The translations under genes were made by a program, and so were the position numbers. The notes below the pieces were generated by a model. The model searched no databases. It worked only from the letters and a program-made list of their open reading frames with translations, and had not been told where the DNA came from. Shown here piece by piece: positions 10,901-20,071 of a DNA stretch of 64,000 nt. Each line of letters begins with the position of its first letter. Position 1 is the stretch's first letter. The stretch comes from Liopterus haemorrhoidalis. Its lineage: Eukaryota; Arthropoda; Insecta; Coleoptera; Dytiscidae. The stretch spans positions 31,818,356 through 31,882,355 of the forward strand of contig OZ020624.1 in the NCBI GenBank assembly GCA_963971575.1, in the 5' to 3' direction.

Positions 10901-13117
10901 CAGTTAATGAGAGAGATTTTATAAATTTTAAACAAAATTCACGAGAGAAATTTAATTTTACAGTTGAAAACTTACAAAATTTTTCCAATACTTCGATCAA
11001 TGAAAGAGATTCTCAAAATTTAAAATATATTTCAAATTCACATGAATGTTTGGATAAATTTACTAATTTTACATTGGAAAAAGATTTGGAAAATCAAAAA
11101 AATCAAGAAGTTACTTATAATTTTAAAGATTATCCTAATTTGATAAGTACAAATTTTTCAAATTCCCGTGAAAATATTTTCAACCCATTAAATTTTTCAA
11201 CAAATTCGCGAGAAAATATTATGACCCCATCAAATTCTAGGGAAAATGTTTTGAACCCATCAAATTCCCGAGAAAATATTTTGAACCCATCAAATTTTTC
11301 ATCGAATTCCCGCGAAAATGTTTTGATCCCATTAAATTATTCGTCAAATTCCAGAGAAAATCTTTTGAACCCATCAAATTCCCGAGAAAATATTTTGAAC
11401 CCATCAAATTCCCGAGAAAATGTTTTGATCCCATTAAATTATTCGTCAAATTCCAGAGAAAATGTTTTGAACCCATCAAATTCCCGAGAAAATATTTTGA
11501 ACCCATCAAATTCCCGAGAAAATATTTTGAACCCATCAAATTATTCGTCAAACACCCGAGAAAATGTTTTGAACCCATCAAATTCCCGTGAAAATGTTTT
11601 GAACCCATCAAATTATACTTCAAACTCCCGAGAAAATATTTCAACCCCGGTAAATTATTTGTCAAACTCTCGTGAAAATATTTTGAACGCATCAAATTCC
11701 CGGGAAAATATTTTGACTTCATCTACTTATTCGTCAAACCTCCGGGAAAATATAACCCCCTCAAATTATTTGTCAAATTCCCGAGAAAATATATTGACCC
11801 CATCAAATTTTTCTTCAAACTCCCGTGAAAATATGTCAAATTTCACATCAAACCCCCGAGAAAATGTCTATAACTCCTCCATCCCTACCCCAAGAGAAGT
11901 TCCTCGGGAATATAATCCAAAAAATAATTTTCCAAATTACGAAACGCGTACAAAAGAATTTATATCTCCTAAAGAATATTTTGAACGAAAGGAATATCTT
12001 TTTACTTCGACACCGAGAGAAATTGTTCATAAAACAATTAGTTTGAATATTCCTCCTCCACCGAGTATAACAAATTCGAGGAAAACACAGACTGTGGTGC
12101 ATACCACGCTCAATACGACACCATTGAAATTGAGCCTTCCAGCTCAAAATACAGGGGCCATTAGCAAAAATAGTGGAGAAAAAAATGTTAAATTTTCGGA
12201 CACAGTTACAGCTTTTATTGTTCCGGTAAGATTTTATTTACAATTTTTTTGGTAAAACTTTCAAATTGTTTTAAAATTCCCATTCAGTCATTAGTTACAG
12301 TCTGTTCCAAACGGTTAGGCGGAACTAAATGGGAGTTTCGTTCTTTTAGGTTGTCACGAGAAAGGATCTTGCTTGGGTTATTTCATTTTTCACGTTGGAA
12401 TGTCACAATTTAAAATTCCAACAATGAAACCATGGAAACGAATGATATATGTCAAAATTAAATTATTATTTTTTATAGTAGTATATTTTAATGACAAATA
12501 AATGGGAAATTTGTATTAAGAAAATGACAATTTAAAATGATGTTAACCTTTACCAAAAAATGTTTATTGTAAGTGTGATTTACAAAGCTTAAACAAAACA
12601 GTCGAAAAGCACGATTTAAACGATGAAAGTAACTAGATTGCAAAATCTAGTTCCGCCTAACCGTTTGGAACAGATTGTACTTCAAAATCTAGTTTTAATA
12701 ATGAAAAGAAATTAACTATAAGAGAGATGGTCAAAATTTAGACGCTAGACGCTTATTTTTTTTTAGGAAATACAGCGTTCAGAAAAGCCTAAAGAAAAAC
12801 TAAAAAGACCTGGGGGAATTTATATGACGGATCCAAAACAAGAACTGGCGGATAGTTTGCCTCTTTGCAGTCCTGCCGATGATTATTTGAAGGATTTTAC
12901 TCCAATATCAAGTAAATTTTCGTGGGATTATACTTTTTCTACGGCCGTCAAAAAATTATTTTCACTCATTTTTCATAGCCTTTTGAACGGTCGTAGAAAA
13001 AATATTGTATGCAAAATAAAATTTAATTTAATTGATAAAAACTTTTTTTCAGGTACTTCTGAAGAAGACGAAAAGAAGACTAGTAAAATACAAGTTGTCC
13101 ATTTTGGAATGGTTTGA
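4979..13117 (+). CDS. Fritz/WDPCP, planar cell polarity effector (nine exons)
   Basis: Coding exons, all in phase with GT...AG junctions: 4979-5061, 5112-5244, 5298-5478, 5805-6105, 6945-7266, 8277-8440, 9867-12225, 12767-12911 and 13053-13117 (3753 nt, 1250 residues). The N-terminal LTEIHFWT...DYGAFRYHEKK, the WD-like middle (exons 3-6) and the helical block of exon 7 (FGGRFLQTD...GPLALLRLYSS...VYSYI...RAICVLLSLNWDLYG) are recognisable Fritz/WDPCP features. So is the C-terminus VVHFGMV. The family acts in the cytoplasm and at the ciliary base, organising septins and the CPLANE complex, downstream of Frizzled planar polarity in insects and in vertebrate ciliogenesis. It is longer than typical family members because exon 7 carries about 20 NSREN motifs (11155-11875). 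Introns hold MITEs, a transposon with its own exon and a tRNA-derived sequence. The final intron is in frame and stop-free. Confidence 0.93.
5543..5590. mobile_element. Relic end of the CAGTCTGTT MITE family
   Basis: AGTCTGTT followed by TTAAGCAGAACTAGATTTTG closely matches the terminal inverted repeat of the TA-flanked MITEs at 12298, 14040 and 14498. No second end is present nearby, so this is a broken remnant in fritz intron 3. Confidence 0.5.
5627..5757. mobile_element. Short palindromic MITE in fritz intron 3
   Basis: The left arm starting AGAAAGTGTCAATTGTAATT (5627 to about 5663) is matched by its inverse at about 5721-5757 with only two or three mismatches. This leaves a ~131-bp element that can fold into one long hairpin. 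The centre contains further partial copies of the same motif. No coding capacity. Confidence 0.7.
6233..6834. mobile_element. ~600-bp non-autonomous element with 28-bp TIRs, fritz intron 4
   Basis: The sequence ATACCCTTTTCACACTAGAT at 6233 is repeated in inverse at 6807-6834; the inverted match runs about 28 bp. Internal subterminal copies of TTTCACAC and of GATCTTAAAG reinforce the palindromic ends. No ORF of transposase size is present. Target duplication is not clear by eye. Confidence 0.75.
7267..8276 (+). other. fritz intron 5 with low-grade repeats
   Basis: About 1 kb without coding exons. It contains short ATTTCACACATTGCA-like repeats at 7350-7470 and the tRNA-derived sequence at 8060-8150. 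The short ORFs on both strands are unsupported by context. Confidence 0.5.
8062..8145 (-). mobile_element. tRNA-derived SINE-like sequence (minus strand)
   Basis: On the minus strand a box-A-like TGGTATAGCTTG is followed at tRNA spacing by a box-B-like GGGTTCGCTCC. Acceptor-stem halves do not pair, so it is not a functional tRNA. It is followed by an ATTTATTTATTT-type simple tail, typical of retroposed SINE copies. A second element with better boxes sits at 39790-39930. Confidence 0.5.
8480..8830 (-). repeat. Dispersed ~169-bp repeat, two inverted copies in fritz intron 6
   Basis: The blocks AAAACGGT, GATAGAGACTTGTGG, TTTGAAATCTACATACTTT and AAAAAAATTAAGGCCTTATT occur twice, about 180 bp apart. 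They are the inverse of the unit at 1-680. Confidence 0.75.
8879..9819 (-). mobile_element. TIR transposon copy carrying one coding exon, fritz intron 6
   Basis: The ends AATAGGGGATAGGCAT (8879-8894) and ATGCGTATCCCCTATT (9804-9819) are inverse with one mismatch and bound a 941-bp insert. Inside, on the minus strand, is an ATG exon (9497-9375, 41 codons, beginning MADKDFVRAQSDNLPNIDAF) that ends exactly at a GTAATT donor. CRE-like TGACGTCA occurs near 9027 and TGACGTGA near 9599, as in a promoter. The peptide recalls the first exon of repetitive SWIM/YqaJ-type insect proteins; this is from memory and weak. Downstream exons are missing, so the copy is a truncated or internally deleted element. 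Confidence 0.6.
11155..11875 (+). repeat. Coding minisatellite (NSREN repeats) in fritz exon 7
   Basis: About 20 motifs of the form NSREN(I/V)LNPS are encoded in tandem. There are two interleaved unit sizes: 10 residues (30 bp, NSRENILNPS) and 14 residues (42 bp, adding N(Y/F)SS). All indels between units preserve frame. The antisense strand is also open across 11237-11722, purely as a consequence of the repeat. Weaker precursor motifs (NERDF, NSREKFNF, NERDS) start near 10905. Confidence 0.92.
12298..12677. mobile_element. MITE of the CAGTCTGTT family, copy A (fritz intron 7)
   Basis: The element runs from CAGTCTGTTCCAAACGGTTA to the inverse near 12677 and is flanked on both sides by TA, fitting Tc1/mariner-type integration. 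Terminal inverted repeats are about 31 bp. It has the same orientation as copy C at 14498 and is inverted relative to copy B at 14040. No transposase ORF. Confidence 0.82.
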
Positions 13118-13366
13118 GCAGAAATATATTGGCCATTTTCCGTCCATTTACAGTACAAAGAATTTTATATCAATATATTTTATACTTTTTTATATTTATA
13201 TTTTATATAAAATTAGAAAAAATGTATTTAATTTTAATAACATTTTATACTAAATCTTGAATTTTTATTATCCTTTGTTGTTATCAGGGGTTAAATTTAT
13301 CCTGTTACAAGAAATCTGAACCAACGAAAAGTGTAATTAAGGATTCTTTTGAAATTTAGTATTATT
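13118..13366. other. fritz 3' flank
   Basis: AT-rich sequence following the fritz stop codon. No clear AATAAA lies close to the stop, so the poly(A) site is not assigned. No other feature seen. Confidence 0.5.
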
Positions 13367-13645
13367 ATGGCTTCGTCGTCTGATTCTGACATAGAATTTA
13401 TAGAACAAGTTATTAATATTTTACCAAAATTTCGTTTATTTCGAGACCGAACAAATCTTTTTGCAATTTTCGATGATATTGAATTTAAATTAAGATACCG
13501 TTTAAATAAAATGACTGTTGCGAATATATTACAAATTACTTGGGAAGATTTAGAAAAGGCTACGATGAGAAATATGCATATAACCCCAATTAATCAGTTA
13601 CTAGTAACCGTAAGATATTTTGCATCAGGTTTCACATTGATCTGA
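13367..13645 (+). pseudogene. N-terminal fragment of a PIF/Harbinger (HARBI1-like) nuclease
   Basis: From the ATG at 13367 the frame encodes about 92 residues. These include PKFRLFRDRTNLFAIFDD, EFKLRYRLNK and a later PINQLLVTVRYFASG, the pattern of the N-terminal helix-turn-helix region of HARBI1-like Harbinger nucleases. A stop follows almost at once, and the DDE catalytic region is absent downstream. A donor-like CAG|GTTTCA just before the end might once have been a splice site. Full-length family members are about 350 residues, so this is a truncated copy. No TIRs were found around it. Confidence 0.7.
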
Positions 13646-14039
13646 TTAGTTTTTTTACCCTCTATTGTACATATGTATTCTTCTAATATATGAAGTAATA
13701 AACTGCACTCGTTAGTCGTGAAATTCTTACATTTTTGCCTTTTTTTCCATTTTGTAAATTCAAATGACAAGTGACACTGAAGGCAATATTTTTAAATTTT
13801 GTTTTTGCAATATTTTTTCTTGACTTAAAATAGTAAAAAAATTAAAAATATCCCTAGTAATTTTGTATTATGATTAATTACTCATTTGCATTATTGACAT
13901 AATGAAGTGTTTCATTAAAATTTGTTCATTATTTTTATGAATAGCAATAGAAATATTATGATCATTAAATATATTATGTTCATTACAAAATGTACGATTA
14001 TGGACAGTTTTATGAATACGGCCCTTATTCTATAAGATA
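13646..14039. other. AT-rich spacer, nothing recognised
   Basis: Intergenic sequence between the Harbinger fragment and the MITE pair. Short ATTATG and TTCATTA repeats only. Confidence 0.5.
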
Positions 14040-14478
14040 CAGTCTGTTCCAAACGCTTAAGCGGAACTAGATTTTGCAATCTAGTTACTTTCATCGTTTA
14101 AATCGTGCCTTTCGGCCGTTTTGTTTAAGCTTTGTAAATCATACTTACAATACCATTTTTTGGTTAGGGTTAATATCATTTTAAAATGTCATTTTCTTTA
14201 TATTTTGATTTTTTGTGTCATTCTTAATACAAATTTCCCATTTATTTATTTTTTTGTCATTAAAATATCTAAAAAAAATATTTAATTTTGACAAACTCAG
14301 AACTTCCGTGCATTCTGGGAAATGCATATGTAATTCGTTTCCATGGTTTCATTGTTGGAATTTTAAATTTTGACATCCCAACATGAAAAATGAAATAACC
14401 CAAGGAAGGTCCCTTCTCGTGACAACCTAAAAGAACTAAATTCCCATTTAGTTCCGCTTAACCGTTTGGAACAGACTG
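14040..14478. mobile_element. MITE of the CAGTCTGTT family, copy B
   Basis: A 439-bp element bounded by CAGTCTGTTCCAAACGCTTA and its inverse, with TA on both flanks. It lies in inverted orientation to copies A and C. It contains an ~30-bp tract near 14290-14330 that has no counterpart in the other copies. Confidence 0.82.
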
Positions 14479-14497
14479 TAGTAAAATTTTAATTATA

Positions 14498-14905
14498 CAG
14501 TCTGTTTCAAACGCTTAGGCGGAACTAAATGGGAATTTCGTTCTTTTAGGTTGTCACGACAAGGGACCTTGCCAGGGTTATTTCATTTTTCACGTTGGAA
14601 TGTCAAAATTTAAAATTACAACAATGAAACCATGGAAACGAATGACCTATGTCAAAATTAAATTATTTTTTTTGTATGTTTTAATGACAAAAAAATAAAT
14701 AAATGGGAAATTTGTATTAAGAATGACACAAAAAAGCAAAATATAAAGAAAATGACATTTTAAAATGATATTAACCTTAATCAAAAAATTGTTATTGTAA
14801 GTATGATTTACAAAGCTTAAACAAAACGGCAGAAAAGCACAATTTAAGCGATGAAAGTAACTAAATTGCAAAATCTAGTTCCGCCTAAGCGTTTGAAACA
14901 GACTG
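14498..14905. mobile_element. MITE of the CAGTCTGTT family, copy C
   Basis: A 408-bp element with the same terminal repeats, flanked by TA on each side and starting only 19 bp after copy B ends. Because B and C are inverted relative to each other, the pair forms a >800-bp inverted repeat. Confidence 0.82.
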
Positions 14906-15122
14906 TAAATATTGCTCAAAATTTCCTCCATTCTTATTAATAAATAATTCAATCCTTAAAAGTAAACTATTTCGGACCTTATTTAATTTTCTCCCATCAA
15001 TATTAGGGATGGATTTTTTCGGCAATTTCTTCAGACTTCAATTTTTTTTTTTTTAATCCCCAAACTTAATAAAATTAGTATTAAAAATTATTTTATTAAT
15101 TTTCTATGCTAATATATACAAT

Positions 15123-16708
15123 TTATTTCTTTTTAAACGTCTGCATATCTTCTAATTGTGTTTTAAGTTGAATTAAATCTCTATCCGGAACATATCGCAT
15201 CTCCTCGTAATGGTCATCATGTTCGTGGACATTTAATGTAACACCTTGCGGTAAACTGGCTTCGATAACTCTAAGAATAACTGGTAACTGCGTAGACTGT
15301 ACATCTACAATCTAAAAAAAGAAATGGTTAACTAAACTATACTTAAAGTATATACAGTAGTTTTTATGGATGCAAAAATTAAAAATGGGCAAAAATCCAA
15401 GCCCATACATGCATGTTTGCTCGTTGCATTTTATGGAAAGTGATTTTTTACGTCCAAGAAAAGCATTTATCCCACCCAAAATTTGCCTAAATCATCGGTT
15501 GATATATTAAAAGGCCCTTCTACTTTTTCAGGCAGAGATATTAATTTTTACTAATATATTTACCATATTTTTGTTGTTATTATATTGACAGACAGTCAAA
15601 AAGAATTAAAAATACAATGAAAAACTAAAAATTTCATTTAATTTTCTTTAGAATAGTATATTATTACATATCTTGTAAATCGTAGATTACCTTTAAATTA
15701 AAAAAAGCTCGGAAAACAGGAAAAATACAACTCGTGTTAATTTTCAGCATGTAAACAAATACACGAGTAACAGTTTAATGTCACTTTCGAGTGTTCCAGC
15801 TTTGCCGCATATGGCGCTGCGATCTTAAAAAGTTTCCCCTATTGATACTTTTGTTGAATAAATGTCATCCCGTCGTTCAATACAAATTAATCGGATAATT
15901 ATCTAACGGATAATGAGACTGACGTATTGAATTCACTGATTGGTGTTGACATTTATTCAGCAGATGAAGTTCCAGATAACCTTGTCTGTCAAAGGTTTAT
16001 CTGAAGGTGGAAAGACCGGGGCTAACTAAACTATATTTAACAAGCTGGAACTTGTAATTTCATATCGTACATCATGATCGTAAAGAATTAACTACAGAAC
16101 TCGAGCTGTTCGAATTAAGCTTTAAATTATTCTGAACAAAATTGTCTTATTTTTAACGGGGTCAAAACTATTGTGCTTAAAAATGGAGGTTCAGGTTGTT
16201 GAGTAAAGTTTTACCTTAATATTAAATAACAATCAATTTTTGTAAAATTACCTGAATATTTCTTTCGTATATTTTTAATTTGTACTCGGAATCAACTATA
16301 TTGCTTTTTGTTTTGTAACGTAAGATCTGCATATGTTGCGCTGGTGTAGCCCAGTTATCTTCGACAGAAATTTCCATGTTTCGAAGCATGTTATGTAGAA
16401 ATTTTTGATAATTTTCAAGAACCGGATAATCATAACCTTTTAATTGAATATTTAATGTATCGTAAAGTGGAATTTTTGATTTCATAGCCTGCGAAATGAA
16501 TTTTATATTAATAAATAAAAGTATTTGAAGGGATTTGTTTATATTACTTCTAAATAAGGTGGTTCATACAACCCTTTTGTTGTAAAAGTCGTACAATTTC
16601 TAGCATTTTGTATTAATTTCCTGCCCTAAAATTTTAAATTTTTGTTTAAAATTGTAATCAGTCTCATTTAATTGTTTTTAATAATATTACCTGTCGTAAA
16701 ATATTCAT
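15123..16708 (-). CDS. Mitochondrial ribosomal protein L48 (mL48), four exons
   Basis: Exons on the minus strand: 16708-16691 (MNILRQ), 16625-16548, 16488-16252 and 15311-15123. They total 522 nt (173 residues) and all junctions are in phase with GT...AG sites. The order YEPPYLE, then PLYDTLNIQLKGYDYPVLENY, DNWATPAQ, VDSEYKLKIYERNIQ and finally the LPVILRVIEASLPQGV region is that of MRPL48, an S10-like fold protein of the large mitoribosomal subunit central protuberance. The short first exon encodes the start of the mitochondrial targeting sequence. A minus-strand AATAAA lies at 15097-15092, just after the stop. The third intron (15312-16251) and the upstream region contain oppositely oriented copies of a ~485-bp repeat, so the first three exons sit inside a large inverted repeat. 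The organellar assignment is by family; it is nuclear-encoded. Confidence 0.92.
15353..15840. repeat. Left arm of a ~485-bp inverted repeat (in mRpL48 intron 3)
   Basis: The segment from about 15353 to 15840 matches the inverse of 16797-17285 over its length at high similarity; for example GGCGCTGCGATCTTAAAAAG here pairs with CTTTTTAAGATCGCAGCGCC there. It carries no ORF and no obvious terminal inverted repeats, so it may be two opposite insertions of one unclassified element. Confidence 0.85.
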
Positions 16709-16796
16709 TTTTAAAAGATAACCAAACAATTGTTGAAATTTAAAACTTTATGACAGCAAAAAGCGGCTAATGGTGAAACTAATTTCACAAGAAAGG

Positions 16797-17285
16797 AAAC
16801 TTTTTAAGATCGCAGCGCCATATGCTGCAAAGGTGGAACACTCGAAACTGACATTAAACTGTTACTCATATTTGTTTACATGGTAAAAATTAACACGAGT
16901 TGCATTTTTCCTGTTTTCCGAGCTTTTTTAATTTAAAGGTAATCTACGATTTACAAGATATGTAATAATATACTATACTAAAGATATTTCAAGGAAATTT
17001 TTAGATTTTCATTGTATTTTTAATTCTTTTTGACTGTCAATATAATAACAACAAAAATATGGTAAATATATTAGTAAAAATTAATATCTCTGCCTGAAAA
17101 AGTAGAAGGGCCTTTTAATATATCAACTGATGATTTAGGCAAATTTTGGGTGGGATAAATGCTTTTTTTCAGACTTTTCTTGGGCGTAAAAAATCACTTT
17201 CCATAAAATGCAATGAACAAACGTGCAAGCAAGGGATTGGATTTTTGCCCATTTTTAGCTTTTGGGTCCATAAAAACCTACGATC
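16797..17285. repeat. Right arm of the ~485-bp inverted repeat (upstream of mRpL48)
   Basis: Inverse counterpart of 15353-15840, beginning AAACTTTTTAAGATCGCAGC about 90 bp upstream of the mRpL48 start codon. The arms differ by scattered substitutions and small indels, so they are not a recent duplication. Promoter sequence of mRpL48 is squeezed between this arm and the start codon. Confidence 0.85.
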
Positions 17286-17547
17286 CATTTTCTCTCTGCC
17301 TATAAACGTTTCAATTGATATTTTTTTCGATTTAGTTAAATTATAGAATGTTTAAGAGGGATTCTTTCTTATTCACGATTTACATTGCGACACACAACAA
17401 AATTGTTTTTTTCCCATGATTCACAAAAATAAAACACAAACAACAAAAAAACACGTATTTCTCCATTGAACAAAACAAAACAATGTCACTCGTATCTACC
17501 GCAAATTGCCACCAGATGTCAGAGCGCTTAGGAAGTTGCCCCTATGA

Positions 17548-17865
17548 TAGGGTGACCATTCGTCCCGCATTTTAACATTTTGTCCCGCATTAAGATGCGT
17601 CTCGCAAAAGTCCCGCATTTTAACATTTTGTCCCGCATTTGGATTTGGGAGGTGAGGACCTTTTTTTTGCTCTTCACTTGGATTTGGGAGGTGAAGACCT
17701 TTTTTTTGCTCTTCACTTGGATTTTGGGAGATGAGGACCTTTTTTTGCTCTTCACTCGGATTTTGAGAGATGAGGACCTTTTTTTTTGCTCTTCACTTGG
17801 ATTTGGGAGATGAGGACCTTTTTTGCTCCGTCCTGCATTGCCTTCTTAAGAAAATGGTCACCCTA
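17548..17865. mobile_element. TIR element with an internal minisatellite
   Basis: The 12-bp ends TAGGGTGACCAT (17548-17559) and its inverse (17854-17865) bound a 318-bp insert. The interior consists of two CGTCCCGCATTTTAACATTT-like blocks and about five tandem copies of a 40-47-bp unit containing GGATTTGGGAGGTGAGGACC followed by a T-run and GCTCTTCACT. No coding potential; the short ORFs on both strands are repeat artefacts. Confidence 0.75.
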
Positions 17866-17935
17866 CATATGATAGAAAAATAAATCAAATAAAAATAAAA
17901 ATATAATTTTTATTTCAAAAAATATATAAAAAAAA

Positions 17936-19462
17936 TTATTTTTTAAATTTTATTCTTTCATTTAACGTTTCCAATCTTGTATGGATATCAGACAACGCTT
18001 CCATTTTCCTTAAATTCTGTTCTTGAACCGTACCTAAAGTTTGTGATAAGGCTGTATCAGTATAATATAATTTCTGCATATTTAATGCCAGTAGTTCCAT
18101 TTGTACTTCTGCTAATTCTCTAAAAAGTTCAATACTAACAGCAATATAACATTGAGGTCTAATATCCCTTAAAATTGAACTTAAAGTTTCTAAAGCATCA
18201 GCTCTTCTTTTTTGGACACTATACTGTGAATCTATATCTGTTTCATAAAAAGCAAGGTATCGATATAGTTCACTTAGGTCTAAAATGGTGTTAACGTAGT
18301 CCAAAGTAAATTCATGGATAGTGTAGTACTGCTCAGATCTTTTTAACCAGGTGTGCGAATAAAGAAATAGTGCCCTTGCTTGGTCTGTTGTTGTTATGTA
18401 TTCATTAGTAACTTGATTCTCTACTTGTTCCAAATTTAAACTTGGAAAAATCAATAAGCTTTCTGCTTCCTTTGTTTCTGGTTCTTCAGAACAATCTCCT
18501 TTACCTACTTCTTTATCTAGATCATCATTTTCATACACCTTCATGTTACGTGCTCTTGAAGCATTAAAAAGAAACAATCCATATTTCACCCAATATCTTG
18601 AAACATCAGCGTAGTAATGTTGAAGTTCTTCCCATTCTTCTAAAAAGTTTGGATCTGATTGAAAATCTTTTAAATCCTTTTCGTATTCTTGTAAAACAAC
18701 TAAAGCAGCCGCTAAATGGTGACGGGCTTCTTTGAATCGGTCTTTACTCAAAAAATAAGAACTCAAACGAGCGCATTTCAATACCCAGGTTAAAGCATTA
18801 CCATCTTGATTTTCCAACTGTCGACGGAGTACTGTATGGTGGTAATTTACAAATATATTTTGCTGGTTTTGTTTGTTATAAATCCAACCTAACATCTGTA
18901 GGTTATTCGTTACTAATTTTTCTAATTTCATTAAGTTTTGTTGAGTTTCAACTTCCTTCTTAAATAATTCTTCTGTGTTGTAGATCTGGATTGTTGCTTT
19001 GTCTTCAATGCTATAATAAAGTTTTTCTGCATCTAAGAGTAAGTCTTTGGCACTTTCCAAATTTCCATTTTTGGATTGAATGTAGGAAAACAAATTGGCT
19101 ATTCTTAGATAAATATATAAGACCTGTGGATGTTTTTTGTGTTCTTTCATCAGTTCTATTGCAGTTCCTAGTTTCTCTAAAGCTACCTCCAACTCTTCCT
19201 TTGATATTTCTATTCTTGCTTGTTCATATTTTATTGATACAATCATTGCCAATAATTTAAAATATGTTTCACCATTTTTTTCGGTTTTATCAATTTCTTC
19301 TTGTACTTTATTTATCAAAATATTGTAGTGTTCATATTTTTCTTTATCGCAGTCTTCTTTATCACCTATTTCTGTTTTTATGTTTTTATATTGTTCATAT
19401 ATTTCGTCCATATTTTGGCTTAATTCTACCATTTTTGACACTACATAATTTAAGAAATCCAC
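17936..19462 (-). CDS. KIF-binding protein (KIFBP/KBP) homologue, intronless
   Basis: A single 508-residue ORF without introns. The all-helical, TPR-like sequence and marker stretches such as LQMLGWIYNKQNQ, HHTVLRRQLE, CARLSSYFLSKDRFKEARHHL and FLFNASRARN identify the KIF1-binding protein family. These proteins bind kinesin motor domains and block microtubule attachment, affecting axonal and mitochondrial transport in the cytoplasm. Vertebrate members are about 620 residues; the shorter length here fits missing loops. The first ATG (19462) is used; an alternative lies ten codons inside (MVELSQNM). An acidic linker (VGKGDCSEEPETKEAES) sits near residue 320. A minus-strand AATAAA occurs at 17914-17909, about 20 bp after the stop. 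Confidence 0.88.
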   Translation of the reverse strand: MDFLNYVVSKMVELSQNMDEIYEQYKNIKTEIGDKEDCDKEKYEHYNILINKVQEEIDKTEKNGETYFKLLAMIVSIKYEQARIEISKEELEVALEKLGTAIELMKEHKKHPQVLYIYLRIANLFSYIQSKNGNLESAKDLLLDAEKLYYSIEDKATIQIYNTEELFKKEVETQQNLMKLEKLVTNNLQMLGWIYNKQNQQNIFVNYHHTVLRRQLENQDGNALTWVLKCARLSSYFLSKDRFKEARHHLAAALVVLQEYEKDLKDFQSDPNFLEEWEELQHYYADVSRYWVKYGLFLFNASRARNMKVYENDDLDKEVGKGDCSEEPETKEAESLLIFPSLNLEQVENQVTNEYITTTDQARALFLYSHTWLKRSEQYYTIHEFTLDYVNTILDLSELYRYLAFYETDIDSQYSVQKRRADALETLSSILRDIRPQCYIAVSIELFRELAEVQMELLALNMQKLYYTDTALSQTLGTVQEQNLRKMEALSDIHTRLETLNERIKFKK

Positions 19463-19690
19463 TAATAATCATATGTTTTTTTGTTGCTAGGTTTTTATAA
19501 AATTTTGACGGACAATTTTAAATTTAACGCGCGAGGAAGATCGGGCTATTGACTGTGCGGGCAAAAGGTTGTCCGCTCATATAGATCAGTTTAATCACGT
19601 GGTCCGGACAACGTCATCTCATGTGTTGGAGGTATAACAAACTACTAGAGCCATATACTATCATGTTAAATAGACGATTATATTTGTAAA
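19463..19690 (-). promoter_or_regulatory. KIFBP upstream region
   Basis: About 40-130 bp upstream of the start codon the sequence becomes locally GC-richer (19527-19620, with GCGCGAGGAAG, GTGCGGGC and CACGTG), standing out from the AT-rich surroundings. This probably marks the core promoter or 5' UTR. CACGTG is an E-box. No TATA box is evident. Confidence 0.45.
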
Positions 19691-19699
19691 TATTTAAAT

Positions 19700-19825
19700 T
19701 CTAAGGAAATATTTTAAATAATAGGGAGATATTTGAAGTAATAGAGAAATATTTAAAATACTAGGAAATATTTGAAATGTTAGAAGATATTTGAAATAGT
19801 AAGAAAATATTTGAAATATATCCTA
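19700..19825. repeat. ~23-bp minisatellite
   Basis: About six imperfect tandem copies of a unit close to AGGAAATATTTGAAATA. Confidence 0.7.
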
Positions 19826-20071
19826 TTTCCAGGATGTTTTTGGCATAAGGAATTCGAGAAAAACATTTAAAAAATTCTATCACATATAATTTTTAAAATA
19901 TCTGTTAAAAATTCCATCGTGTTTGTCTTTTAAGATATAATTTGGATCACAGTAAATAAAATTAAACTCTTATAAAACACTAACATTGACTAAATATCAT
20001 AATACGATATAAAAAATAATGGTATCACAATTTTCCATTTTTGTAAATGAAAATTACATATTTAAAAATTG

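Noticed and set aside
11237..11722. 161-residue minus-strand ORF
   Set aside because: Shadow of the fritz NSREN minisatellite; the open antisense frame is a by-product of the repeat.
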